Source: Serripes groenlandicus
Taxonomy: Eukaryota > Mollusca > Bivalvia > Cardiida > Cardiidae
Assembly (NCBI GenBank): GCA_031761405.1
Contig: JASEVX010000006.1
Coordinates: 28,529,627-28,593,626, forward strand
Length of the DNA stretch: 64,000 bases
Direction: 5' to 3'
In this document: one piece after another, positions 10,811 through 20,760 of the stretch
Layout of the letters: each line of letters opens with the position of its first letter
Position numbering within the stretch: the first letter of the stretch is position 1
Translations under genes and position numbers: made by a program
Notes under the pieces: model-generated
What the model saw: the letters and a program-made list of their open reading frames with translations, nothing else
Database searches by the model: none
Told to the model about the DNA's origin: nothing

Positions 10811-11060
10811 CTGCGCATGCGTATTTATGTTATGTCATTAAAGGGAAATAACGAGCATTAGAAGCGCCCTGTGTAAATATGGCGGGGCGTTCTTGTATTC
10901 CCCGCGCCATAAGACAGTTTTTGGCACGAGAACCGCGTTTCCGTGATTGGATTGGCGAGTATATTTATTGCAGCGTTTTAACCTCTGTACTGATTGTCAG
11001 CCTCTGTCATTTCGTCAATATTTTCGGGCTATTCCGTCGGATTCACTAAACGATCTCCGG
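10805..11060. promoter_or_regulatory. Candidate promoter-like CpG patch with an NRF1-type site
   Basis: TGCGCATGCG at 10812-10821 is an NRF1-type palindrome. About 60 bp downstream the sequence becomes CpG-rich (ggcggggcg, ccccgcgcc, aaccgcg), unlike its surroundings. AATATGGCGGGG at 10877-10888 resembles the YY1/initiator ATGGCGG context, and two inverted CCAAT motifs lie at 10946-10955. NRF1, YY1 and NF-Y sites are known to cluster at metazoan housekeeping promoters. Direction and target gene cannot be told from this window; no TATA box is needed or seen. Confidence 0.35.
10879..11049 (+). CDS. Possible 56-residue membrane microprotein
   Basis: A complete short ORF. ATG has A at -3 and G at +4, and an in-frame TAA lies upstream at 10849-10851. 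The predicted product starts MAGRSCIPRAIRQFLAREPR (rich in Arg, no acidic residue before position 18). It then has a hydrophobic stretch at about residues 29-52 (IYCSVLTSVLIVSLCHFVNI and on) and ends in RRIH. That layout would fit a single-pass or mitochondrially targeted small protein, but I do not recognise the family. It sits in the CpG patch just after the NRF1-like site. It could equally be part of a 5' UTR or first exon, or chance. No close neighbour gene is visible. Confidence 0.25.
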   Translation: MAGRSCIPRAIRQFLAREPRFRDWIGEYIYCSVLTSVLIVSLCHFVNIFGLFRRIH

Positions 11061-11282
11061 CTTCCATTAATACAGCCGTGAGATTGGGTTTTATTTCGAT
11101 TGTTTGTCAGAAAGCCAACTCCTACTACAATTTAAGACCATATTGGAGGCGATTAGTAAATTAGATTAACTTTTTTTCCATTGCCTAGCTATATCACATC
11201 TCACCGCAATGACGCAGTATATCGAATTAAATTGTATTGGATTAAAGACGCATACGGCATGACCGCCCCAGGGTATTGGTTG
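11061..11282. other. Unassigned sequence
   Basis: No feature recognised between the candidate small ORF and the SINE/LINE cluster. Confidence 0.35.
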
Positions 11283-11345
11283 AATGATTGATTGGTGTTT
11301 ATTCCGCTTTCAACAATTTTCTAGTTATATCACAGCGATTCCTAG
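11283..11345 (-). mobile_element. SINE 3'-end fragment
   Basis: Reads gattgattggtgtttattcc, gctttcaacaattttctagt and tatatcacagcg. This is the reverse complement of the common SINE tail (gtgatataact…aacggcgttaaacacc…caat). It lies immediately beside the 3' end of the LINE remnant. Confidence 0.65.
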
Positions 11346-11361
11346 GTTTGTTATCATTACT

Positions 11362-12386
11362 TTTATATATATTATTATTATATACCACATTTATATAGCC
11401 TTTTTATCATAAAATACACACGTTTAAAAGTGCTTAACAAAAAAATATACATAAAACCTAAAAACAATCTATAAAAAGCATCAGTAGGTATTAACAATCA
11501 AAAATGATAACAAAGCAACACTTAAGCAGTACGGACGGTGGTATATCTGCAAAATGCTAAAAACAATCCATATAGAACTGACAAATTAAGTATTATGTTT
11601 ATAATGACAAATTATTTCCAATATATCTCAATAAAGAATTGGGTGTTTAGAGGTTTTTAAAAGAAGCAAACGTGTCACAGTCCCTTATTCCTGCATGAAG
11701 CGAATTCCATAGCTCTGGGGCAACAGCCTCATATCTTCTGTCACCATACATTATGGTGCGACTAGTGTAATAGAGTTATTTTATTTTAGCTTAGGTGTCG
11801 TCGGCGTCTATACACTTTTAACATGTTTTTGACATATTCCGGGGACTGGCCATGCAAGGCGTTGTATGTAAGAGTTAGTGCTTTGCACTGTACTCTGTAC
11901 TATACAGGTCGCCAATGAAGTTCTAGGAACACGAGGGTGATGTGGCTGTAACGGCACTGGTAGTAATACGGGCTGCTGTGTTCTGAACATTTTGCTCTTT
12001 CTTCAACACGGTCTTAGGCACGCCTTTCAGCAGCTAGTTACAGTAGTCGAGTTTTGATGTGACTTGAGAGTTCACAAGAGATTTCGTGGCGTCAATAGTA
12101 AGGTATCATCTGATACGACCGATCTGAAGTAATTGACCATAGCTAGTTCGACATACCGAGAGCAAATGCTTCTCTATGTCCATTCTCGAATCCAGCATCG
12201 CTCCAAGATTTCTAACGAAGGTTGTTTTCTTTATCTCAGAAACTCCAACAGATATATCAGAAACGAGATTGACATTGCGTTTTGATTTAAACAGTATTAC
12301 TTCCGTTTTGGCAATGTGTATTACTTCCGTTTTGGCAATGTTCAGTTTTAACATGTTGCCATGCATTCAATACACAATATCATTAA
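11362..12386 (-). pseudogene. Dead non-LTR retrotransposon, reverse transcriptase 3' end (L2/CR1-like)
   Basis: Reading the minus strand, 12366-12106 encodes a C-terminal reverse-transcriptase region: the GNMLKLN..KTEVILF signature, then TTFVRNLGAMLDSRMDIEKH and LLQIGRIR. Further on come LDYCN-stop-LLKGVP and QNVQNTAAR(I)T in broken frames. The last part resembles the usual terminal KTxLF motif. The 3' UTR ends in aggctatataaatgtggtat followed by an (ATA)n tail at about 11362-11385, as is typical for L2/CR1-type LINEs. Breaks: a stop in the LDYCNSLL motif, further frameshifts, and a 24-bp duplication that repeats IAKTEVI. Heavily 5'-truncated; the finger, palm catalytic and endonuclease parts are absent. 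Clade assignment is approximate. Confidence 0.75.
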
Positions 12387-12575
12387 AACTGGCCGCGAGA
12401 CAACCAACATTATGGCCTCTGCGTAATGTATCGACCCAGATCAGCCTGAAACAGAAAACCCATAGGAGGCGACAAGTGTCTGTCCGGGTTAGCCTGCGTG
12501 GCATACTTAGGTTGATCCGGGTCGATACTTTACGCAGAGTCCACACTGTTGGTTTTCTCGCGGGACGGCTCATAT
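12387..12575. mobile_element. MITE-B, internally deleted copy
   Basis: Arms GGCCGCGAGACAACCAACAT … and the inverse ttggttttctcgcgggacgg + ctcat, with ctctgcgtaatgtatcgacc and its inverse further in. At about 188 bp it lacks part of the reference middle. It abuts the 5' edge of the LINE remnant, so it may have inserted in or at its truncation point. Confidence 0.75.
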
Positions 12576-12648
12576 GTTGGTTAAAATCTAGGTTGTCACA
12601 AATCATTGGCCTATAACAGTGGTCTTTGATTCTGCAATGTCACCATGG

Positions 12649-12680
12649 TCAAAAGGTTTAGGGGGTCCTAAACCTTTTGA
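12649..12680. repeat. Perfect 14-bp-stem hairpin
   Basis: TCAAAAGGTTTAGG at 12649-12662 pairs exactly with CCTAAACCTTTTGA at 12667-12680 across a GGGT loop. No T-run follows and no gene ends here, so it is not read as a terminator. It may be the relic of a short inverted-repeat element. Confidence 0.75.
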
Positions 12681-12878
12681 AATGGCGTAGCAAGAAAAAT
12701 GTTATAGAGACAATGTTTTGTGGACCACCCTGTTTAACCAATACAATTCCGAGAGAAGTTTGCTGCATTATTTATGTATTGATTAAAAAATATCACGTGA
12801 TATTGGTCTGCTGTAGACTATACGAAAATAAATTACATATTTAATAATTCTCTTTATATGTCATAGCAATATATAAGG

Positions 12879-12879
<1 letters not shown>

Positions 12880-12909
<30 letters not shown>
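12880..12909. repeat. 30-base G run
   Basis: An uninterrupted run of G followed by aggggaggtgggg. Second of the three long G/C runs; potential quadruplex-former and a likely length-error site. Confidence 0.85.
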
Positions 12910-12910
<1 letters not shown>

Positions 12911-13017
12911 GGGGAGGTGGGGAAAGATGGACATTGCTGATATACGGTTTATAGGTACATTTATGTATGAAGATGCTCAATACCTTATATAACAATGTTG
13001 CGAATACATTTGTAGTT

Positions 13018-13205
13018 TGATTGATTGTTTGGTGTTTGCGTCAGGTTCAACAAGTTTAGCTATGTCGTCGCGTTTTCCGAGTAAGTGACGAGTACTACTG
13101 GTCTATTTATTCTGACACCAGCAAGTCAGTCGTAATGCTAATCCCGCAATTCTGAGCGCCACTGAGGGCAGCCATTACTACCATTTATAAAGTATTTGGT
13201 TTAAC
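13018..13205 (-). mobile_element. SINE-2 body, minus strand
   Basis: Begins with the reversed tail tgattgattgtttggtgttt, then gcgtcaggttcaacaagttt, agctatgtcgtcgcgttttc, ctactggtctatttattctg, acaccagcaagtcagtcgta and aaagtatttggtttaaccc. It parallels the longer copy at 60330-60555. The tRNA-like head is missing. Confidence 0.7.
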
Positions 13206-13374
13206 CCATTTGCGAACAGTGTGTGTTTGGTCAGATCAAGCAGCTCGGCTTGGCAGGTTGACCTGGATCTACATTGGACGCAAATGTCTAAGATTGGTTT
13301 ACGTAGTGCATGGTTTATACACGTTCGCATTCAAAAAAGCTAGTAATGATGTCGTTTTCTCCTTTCATTTGAAG

Positions 13375-13436
13375 TTTTTGTACTACAGTAAAAACACCCG
13401 TTTGGTTTTTGTATTACAGTAAAAACACCCGTTTGA
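13375..13436. repeat. Short direct duplication, ~31 bp x 2
   Basis: TACAGTAAAAACACCCGTTTG occurs twice (one of its bases trimmed here in the second), preceded each time by tttttgta(c/t)ta. A simple local duplication that produced overlapping short frames. Confidence 0.8.
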
Positions 13437-14265
13437 TTCGATATTACGTCGCTAGGCCTTCGTCAGGATTTCACAAAAATCCCTACAGACGTTGCTGTGT
13501 CCATCTTGAAAACAAAACAAGGAACATGAAATGCAATGCAATGCTTTATACACAAGAATTTTCTATAGTTTCATTCTCAATAGATCACTTGTTGGGAAAT
13601 TATCCCTCCCACGCCAACAGCTGACACAAAGCGAAACTAACAACCATCCTGTCTGGTACAAGTTAATTACATTTATCGATAGGTCTTTGAAACAAATAGT
13701 TTTTTGACCTTAGTGTGTTTGCTTGATGCAGATCAATGACTTGATTGGTGATGTATTCAGCATAAACGCTTCATCTGATCATTGAACTATAGGTGTTACT
13801 GCGTACTGAATACAAACGAAAGGTACATGTATTACGTACTTAAACATTGCAATTACAAAGTTGTTTTGGAATGCATTTGTCTACCTTTGCATTTTTTGGC
13901 CTGGTTCTTAACCAGTGACAAAGGGTTTAATATCAACAAAATGAACGTAATGCAATGCATATGAATAAATTCCTCCAACTTTCAAATGCGTGTACATCTT
14001 TTACGTAAAGTTGGTCTATAAATCAATGACATAAGTGGTTGAATATGTTTTCAGCAATATTTAGGTAAAAAATAGAAATCAATTAATTCATCTTGTTGAT
14101 ATTATGCCTACTTTTTATCTACAAAAAAAATTCAGTACAATATTTAGACAAGAAATATGAAATAAGAATGACAAAAATGTCAAAGTCAGTTTACATAGCA
14201 AATTAATCCACCCACTTATTTTCCTTATATCTCAAAAATGAACATAGTATGCAAACCAATATCAT
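13437..14265. other. Unassigned AT-rich sequence
   Basis: No family recognised. Two short plus frames (13409-13624, 13782-13964) have no recognisable motifs. The phrase aatgcaatgca recurs at 13531 and 13947 without a larger repeat. Confidence 0.35.
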
Positions 14266-14334
14266 ATATTGATATATATATATATCATATATATCATACC
14301 CCCCCCCCCCCCCCCCCCCCCCCCACACACACAC
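14266..14334. repeat. (TA)n, 26-base C run and (CA)n
   Basis: Alternating TATA/TCATA leads into an uninterrupted C run at 14299-14324 and then ACACACACAC. It is the opposite-strand equivalent of the G runs at 4179 and 12880. Confidence 0.85.
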
Positions 14335-15105
14335 AATAAGCTGATTTACTCACATTTTCAGAGTAGAATGAAAACAAATCGCTTTGTTTCGTTTAGTTTT
14401 GACTTTAATAATTCATAGATCCAAAAAAATAATAAACAATATTCTAGCCTATTAAGATGTTCTGTCCTGTACATTCGAATGCGGAACGCGGTTTCTGCAT
14501 CACAACAAAAAGCCATGTGATGCATGAGAACCGGGTAGTTTTAACGATTAATTGTTTGTTTGTTTTTGATGCATGACGATGTGTGCATGGCTTAAAATAC
14601 GAAGTCGGATATATGAATACTTAAAAAAGCTTTTGTTATTAAAACATCGTGATCTGGAACATCGCCGGCCGTAAAAATAAACATGAGCGAGGTTTTCGTA
14701 TGACATCGACCAACCATTCAGTCGGATTGTAATATGCACATAATCACTGCAATGAATGGGAACTAAACACGAATACGTCGTAAACATCCCGGTTACTAAA
14801 ACTATTAGGCAAATCTGTTCTTGACCAAACTACCATAGTAATCACAAATTGCAAACCAAATAAAGAACCAAAATTGCTTGGCTGTGGAATGAAATAGCAA
14901 TGATGGCGCCAAAGGTACTAATACAATGAGTGATTAGGCCGTTCAATCGAGATTCTCGGATCTTTACCCTCATTAGAGTTCACCTGTAGACGACCGAATA
15001 ACACAGCGTAGTACGACCGTGTAAATAGTTCCTCTGATTGACATTTATGGGGGATTGTCTGCCGGACTTTTCACAACCCAAAATTTACGTCTGCTTGCTT
15101 TATAG
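14335..15105. other. Unassigned sequence
   Basis: No repeat, RNA or exon recognised. A 79-codon minus frame at 14548-14787 is unsupported. Confidence 0.35.
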
Positions 15106-15107
15106 AG

Positions 15108-15372
15108 TTTTGTTGATTTCATTGACGATAACTCGAAACATAGACGGCAAATAAGTGGGCATCAAGAAATACAAACTTCGTGTATTTGTTATTTTTGGAC
15201 AAACAAACACGCTGCCCAACATAGGTCTCAGAGAAAATTATACAGTTTTGTTGATTTCATTGACGATGACTCAAAATATAGACGGCAAATGAGCTGGCAT
15301 TGAGAAAAACAATCTTCTTATTTTTGTTATTTCTGGGCAAACACACTCACTGCCCAACGGAGGTCCATAGAT
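15108..15372. repeat. ~135-bp tandem duplication
   Basis: gttttgttgatttcattgac and gacggcaaat and gcccaac..aggtc appear in order at 15108-15225 and again at 15246-15365, with moderate divergence between. An old duplication; no coding frame survives both units. Confidence 0.75.
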
Positions 15373-15411
15373 AATTATAAACTATCGGAACTGAGAATGT
15401 GTTTGGCTCCC

Positions 15412-15690
15412 TGAATGGTGTTTCACCCCGCTCACAGCAGTATTTCAGTTATATCAAAGCGGTTTGACCGGGTATCGAGCCTGTCACCCCCCGCACCCGA
15501 GGCGGACGCTCTCCCACTTCACTACCGAGGCGGTCTATTCATCATGACAACGATTCAACAATCGGCACGGTATCTCCGCAACCCTTAGCACGAAGGAGTA
15601 AAACCATTACTACCATCATTTGATATGACCTGACCGGGTAGAGAACCCGGGTCTCCGGCTTTACCCTAGATACGGTTGGGCTGAGAAGAC
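15412..15690 (-). mobile_element. Two adjacent SINE-2-like fragments
   Basis: First part: gtttcaccccgctcacagca, gtatttcagttatatcaaag, then the tRNA-like head gaccgggtatcgagcctgtc. The second, from about 15546, has cggtatctccgcaaccctta, accattactaccatcatttg and a head gagaacccgggtctccggc. Both read as minus-strand SINEs. The B-box-like gtatcgagcc is the reverse of GGCTCGATAC. Confidence 0.6.
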
Positions 15691-15749
15691 GACAGTGCTA
15701 GTAATTGACAATTTCTATTTATTTCTTTTTATTTCTATTTATTTCTAAA

Positions 15750-15811
15750 TATTATCAAAATACATCTGCTGCAGACGGACCAAATTCATCTGTAAGTGGG
15801 TAAGGGTTAAT
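15750..15811. mobile_element. MITE-A right-end fragment
   Basis: tatcaaaatacatctgctgc, then agacggaccaaattcatctg and taagtgggtaagggttaa match the right terminus only. Confidence 0.6.
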
Positions 15812-16635
15812 GTCAAGATTTTTGCCGAATGAAGCTCAAGCAGTAGATGATACTTAGTCATGATTTGAAAAAGAGGAATATTGCTAATTATTCCCGAGTT
15901 CTTCTGACAGTCTGTAAGTTCTTGAAATGAAATCATAATTGTTCAAAGATCATTCAAATACTCTCCTACTTTGATTGAGCTTGAATATCTGTACATAGAT
16001 AAGAGGGACATATTGGTAATACTGAAATATTCACTTACCCGCTAGCAGCAGAAATCCGGAGAGCAATGGACCCTCCATGTTCAGCATGTAAATTCCCTTT
16101 TTAAGTCCTTTATGAATGCCTCAAAACCCTGGTGTATGAAACAAACACCAATGTCGTATATACATGTATCCAGATAAAACACAGCAATCTGAAATGATAT
16201 AAGAACAATAATCAAGCAATGCCTTACGTAACATACCTTCAAAGCTTACCGACCAGCGTGGACCCATTTGAGCCATAGAATACATGCAATATTAACAGTA
16301 TCTTCTCTTTCACAATTATATTGTTATGCATTACCAGTATTTCGGGAATTGTTTGTAATTGATCTTAATAAGAAAACGATTTTACAAGATCATCTCTTTC
16401 TTATATCTGCAGTTATTGGCTGATTGGCACAATTCAAATGTGTAGCACATTTTAAAATAGCTGAAAAATAAAATATTGCCACATATAAAAGCAATGGATT
16501 AGCTTTTTGTAATGACTGAACATTTTCGACCGCCAAATGTGAGTCGATACACTGCATTGACTACCTTCTAATTACACTGAATAAAACGACGGTTGATGAC
16601 TAGACAAGCTTGAAATGTCCACATGGTATCTCTCT
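15812..16635. other. Unassigned AT-rich sequence
   Basis: No family recognised and no exon supported. Confidence 0.35.
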
Positions 16636-16795
16636 GAAAGCGTTGTGTCCCGGGTTCGTCACGGGTTCGATCCCTGCTCGAAGCGGTCATGGTTGAGTGC
16701 CTTTTGGCTAGCCTAGTTCTGGTTTTTAAACCAAGGGATCATGCATAATAATGTTGGTAACGGCTAAAGGCTCTAATAATAAATCAAACTACACT
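16636..16795 (+). mobile_element. SINE-2-like element with tRNA-like head, plus strand
   Basis: B-box GGTTCGATCCC at about 16663-16675, preceded by tgtcccgggttcgtcac. It is followed by ggtcatggttgagtgccttt, ggctagcctagttctggttt and accaagggatcatgcataat. The same order is seen in the 55612 element. The 3' end is degraded (ctaataataaatcaaac). Confidence 0.65.
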
Positions 16796-16896
16796 ATTTT
16801 TGAAAACACTTTGGTATAATGTTTGTAATAAGATGTCCAATCAGCCGCCAGTACTTCCAGTGCTTTAATTATATATAAAGACTGCATCAAAGCATG

Positions 16897-17125
16897 TTAA
16901 CCCTTTCCCAAATGCTGACTCAATGTGACGCATATGCAATCGACGACTTATGAAAACATTGTGGCAAAAGGAGAAAATGTTCATAAAGAGCTTTTCAACA
17001 TTTGTCATATTGTTTTCAACTCTTTTTATAATTTTCATCATACAGTAATTAAACGACATTTTTCATATTTTGAAGAAGTTATTTTCAAAGTTAGCTGCAG
17101 TCAAAGGTGGGAAGGGAAGAAAACG
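16897..17125. mobile_element. MITE-A copy with degraded right end
   Basis: Left end TTAACCCTTTCCCAAATGCT, then gacgcatatgcaatcgacga, gaaaacattgtggcaaaagg, gagaaaatgttcataaagag and ttgttttcaactctt. The right end is eroded near ctgcagtcaaaggtgggaag. Confidence 0.7.
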
Positions 17126-17352
17126 ACAACAGAAATGTCAATGAAGATAAATAGTTGCTTCAAACCTAAATTTAGACTTGATCAAGTTCCGTTACAATTA
17201 TAATAGATTGTCATTTAGAAGGAAACTATTTGTTGGAGAGAGTTAACCCATTATGGGATATATGTGAAATTGTTTGAGAATGGTAACATAACCTATTTTC
17301 AAAATTACCATATATCTTATTTATTGATCCCAAGCGGATGTTAAAAGGGTCT

Positions 17353-17575
17353 TTAACCTTTTCCCTCATATAGACGCTTTCTGACGCCTCTGCAGCAGAC
17401 GGCGTTTTAAAACATAGTGACAAAAGAATAAATTGCTCAAAACGAGCAATTTCTCCTTTTGCCACAATGTTTTCCACTTTAAGGTTATCCATTCAATTAT
17501 AGAGAGTTTCTATGTTTTGCCAACATACGTTCAAAGTCGTCTGCTGCAGAATTGTCGTATGACGGAAAGGGTTAA
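17353..17575 (+). mobile_element. MITE-A copy flanked by TTAA
   Basis: Very close to the 1985 and 4924 copies: ends TTAACCTTTTCCCTCATATA and tatgacggaaagggttaa, centre attgctcaaaacgagcaatt. A deletion shortens the stretch after ccactttaaggttatcc. Confidence 0.85.
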
Positions 17576-17804
17576 CAATGTGTAAAAGAAAAAGGTATAT
17601 TCGGCGTTTAGGTAAAAATATACCAATGAAATTCCTTCTTTTTCCCGTTCCGTGTAAATCAACCCTCAACTATCCCATTTTCTTCTCTTTATACAGGTGA
17701 GACACCCTTAGCGTTGAAAAGAGTAACCAGAATAATAAAAAATATGTTGGAGAGGGAGAGGGGGGAGGGGTTACATGTATGTAGTTTGCAATAAAGAAAT
17801 CACT

Positions 17805-17990
17805 TCCAGTCATATCACGCCGTGTATTGGGTAAGTCCTACAAGTCCATTTAGCCTGACACTAATTACTTGCTAACCCTAGAATACAGAGCGCAAAGGAG
17901 ATAACGTCATTTCTATAGACTTTGGTATATAACTCGGTCGGAGATCGAACCCGCGACCTACCCCATTCGAGGCGGTCAGTCGTAGGAATG
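17805..17990 (-). mobile_element. SINE-2-like element, minus strand, with tRNA-like head
   Basis: ccagtcatatcacgccgtgt, gggtaagtcctacaagtcca, cctgacactaattacttgct and tagactttggtatataactc precede the head. The head contains gagatcgaacccgcgaccta (reverse of a GGGTTCGATCTC B box) and gaggcggtcagtcgtagg. Confidence 0.7.
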
Positions 17991-18505
17991 GTTGAGCATT
18001 ACTCTGGATTTTCAAGCAGGATCTTTTCTGAGGTCTCCTCACCCACTCAGCGAGTGATAGTAATCACTCGATACATCCTATCCTGTAGACTTCGTAAATC
18101 CACGTGTCATTAAATTTTTTATTTGAATGGTGAATAAATGGAATTTCCTTGGAGGGTCATTTCACTGACGTTTGAAGTATTTTTAAAGTATTGATGGAGT
18201 GACAAGAAATTGCGTTTCATTATTCAGTTTCAATGCCCAACAGATATTTAAAATGTGATTAGCATGTATAACGTGCTGAATGGAGGACATCATGACATTA
18301 AATAAAATTAAAAATATTCAGTGGATTTTTATATATAAGAACAAAAGGTGTTAAATACCAACTTGTGATTTGGGGGTAACATGCATTTCAGCACATAAAT
18401 GGTACAATAGCATACGGAAAAACACATTTGTTGCCTGCCACTATGTCATTAGACAGACAGAGAGACGAAACAATTCAATTGAGAAGTGATCCTTATTGGG
18501 TGCAC
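17991..18505. other. Unassigned AT-rich sequence
   Basis: No family recognised. Confidence 0.35.
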
Positions 18506-19501
18506 TGCAAATATTTCATTTGCTACAGCTTACAAGAGTACACAAACTAAGCTTACTGAATTAGTTTTCCAGCTTACAAATAATTTATTTCTACAGCTGC
18601 AAGAGTGCAAAAAAAAAAAAAAAAATTATTGAGTTAGTTTTCCATCTTACAAATAATCCTTTTTCTTCTATTAGTGTATACTAATTAATTTACGGGGTTA
18701 GTTTTCCAGCTTACACATAGTTGCAAGTGTACACAGATTTTCTTACTGAATTCAATTCCAGACTACATATAATTCATTTTCTACAGCTGCAAATGTACAA
18801 AGAAAACTATTAGTTTTCCAGCTTTCAAAGAAATCATTTTTACAGCTGTAATTGTACAACCAAGCAGGTGAGTTTTCCAGCTTGCAAATAATTATTATCC
18901 ACAGCTGAACGTGTACAAAAATAACCTTACTCAGTTAGTCTTCCAGTTTACAAATAATTCATTTTCCACAGCTGCAAATGTACAAAAATAACTGTAACAA
19001 GTTAGTTTTCAAGTTTATGAATATTTCATTTTCCACAGCTGAACGTGTACAAAAATAACCTTACTCAGTTAGTCTTCCAGTTTACAAATAATTCATTTTC
19101 CACAGCTGAACGTGTACAACAATACTGTAACAAGTTAGTCTTCCAGCTACAGCCTAAATTGATTTTTCTTAGATTAATAGGTTAGGTTTTCCAGCTTACA
19201 AACAATTCTATTTCACAACTGAAAGTATACGAAAATAAATATTCTGTGTAAATTTTCCAGCTTACATGTTATACAATTTTTCTGCAGCTGCAACTGTACA
19301 AAAATAAGCTTACTGGGTTAGTTTTCCAGCTGACAAATTATTCATTTTCTACAGCTGCAAGTGTTCAAAATTAAATTTACTGAGTATGTTTTCCAGCTTG
19401 CAAACGATTCATTTTCTACAGCAGCAAGTGAACTCAAATAAGTTTACTGGGTTAGTTTGTTTTGCAGCTTACAAATAGTTCAATTTCCACAGCTGCAAGT
19501 G

Positions 19502-19903
19502 GGCCAGGCATATTTCCTAGCCTAGTACTGGTTTGTTTACCCAGGGTTCATGAATAAGTGAACTGAAGTCGCCGTGATATAACTGAAATAAAATAGTCGC
19601 CGTGATATAACTGAAATAAAATAGTCGCCGTGATATAACCGTGATATAACTGAAATAAAATAGTCGCCGTGATATAACTGAAATAAAATAGTTGCCGTGA
19701 TATAACTGAAATAAAATAGTCGCCGTGATATAACTGAAATAAAATAGTCGCCGTGATATAACTGAAATAAAATAGTCGCCGTGATATAACTGAAATAAAA
19801 TAGTCGCCGTGATATAACTGAAATAATGTTGATAATGTTGTAGTCGCCGTGATATAACTGAAATAATATTGAAAACGGCGTTAAACTATAATAAAACAAA
19901 TTG
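19502..19903 (+). mobile_element. SINE-2 inserted in the CAGCTG array, with internal expansion
   Basis: Starts ggccaggcatatttcctagc, then ctagtactggtttgtttacc, cagggttcatgaataagtga. It ends aacggcgttaaactataata. The flanks ACAGCTGCAAGTG at 19489-19501 and 19904-19916 are identical, a 13-bp target duplication (they could also be two array units). 5'-truncated, without the tRNA head. The normal gtgatataactgaaata segment is expanded; see the nested repeat entry. Confidence 0.8.
19566..19862 (+). repeat. 28-bp minisatellite born inside a SINE, about 10 units
   Basis: The unit AGTCGCCGTGATATAACTGA + aataaaat is a normal piece of the SINE-2 body (present once in the copies at 27295 and 55767). Units are nearly identical. 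One is shortened around 19626-19650 and the last two carry aataatgttgataatgttg instead. A 139-codon antisense frame across it is a by-product. Confidence 0.9.
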
Positions 19904-19916
19904 ACAGCTGCAAGTG

Positions 19917-20760
19917 TACACAGATTATCGTGAGACAAACCCTCAGACAATTTCAAAGTCAGTTAATATCAATCTCTATGTAACTGAGAAATGAGTGTTA
20001 CTGAAATACAGTTACTTACACAAAATACAAGTTTATTGCATAATAAAATTCTAGAAGCATGAAGAAAAACGCACATTTATGACCGAGCGTGCGTGTCTGC
20101 TACTTGGTTTTGTCATTTGGCAACCAATATAAAGAACCTGTTTTAGCTTAATGAACTGAAACCTTGTACTAATCTATGTATTTCGCTCTTCCATCAGATT
20201 TTACTGATGTTAACCTTGCATTTTCAAAATGGACTTCAGCTATGCATGTTGAAGAATTCATATACCATTATAAAAATATATTGATTAAATGTTGAGTCAT
20301 ACTTCAATGGATTACTGTGAAACTGAATACGCTAATTACATGTACTTTCTTTCAATAAAACATTTATATTAAAAAAAAGCTTACATTTTTCAATAATATA
20401 TACCAACAGTCAGCTTATATTTGTTAAGACCAACAGTCAGCTTATACTTGTTAAGAATTTATAAAGAAAAAAGACATTTACAATGACATTAAAGTCTATT
20501 ATTTAAAAATATAAATATATATATAATACATGCAAATGAAATTTACGTTTTGTATTTCCAAACGACGTAATAATATTCTTTTTCAAAATACATCAACCAT
20601 TCACTCTTTTCCCATAATGTTTACAAATCTTTATGAAGGTTATTTATTTACTTGTCTAGATACTACATATTTCTTACATCGGATATTAAAAAGCAGACGA
20701 CTCTAAATCACCTAATCTGGAAGAAGATTAATTCAATGAAGATGATATTTATATACTCAT
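19917..20760. other. Unassigned, very AT-rich sequence
   Basis: Contains a small direct repeat, accaacagtcagcttata, at 20403 and 20430 and an AT dinucleotide patch near 20505-20525. No gene or family recognised. Confidence 0.4.

Larger units (their letters stand above)
18508..19941. repeat. Degenerate ~62-bp tandem array carrying CAGCTG
   Basis: Units follow ttagttttccagcttacaaa, taattcattttctacagctg, caagtgtacaaaaataa and cttactgag, about 15-17 times, with single-unit divergence often over 15%. At least 11 units keep CAGCTG within ACAGCTG(C/A)A. A long A run sits at 18609-18626. The array is split by the SINE at 19502-19903 and resumes for one unit after it. Confidence 0.8.

Noticed and set aside
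12649..12680. Transcription terminator
   Set aside because: A good hairpin but no gene end and no T-run; bacterial-type terminators are not expected in this genome.
14266..14334. Telomere-like or structural C-rich element
   Set aside because: A simple homopolymer plus CA dinucleotides; no telomeric TTAGGG-type unit.
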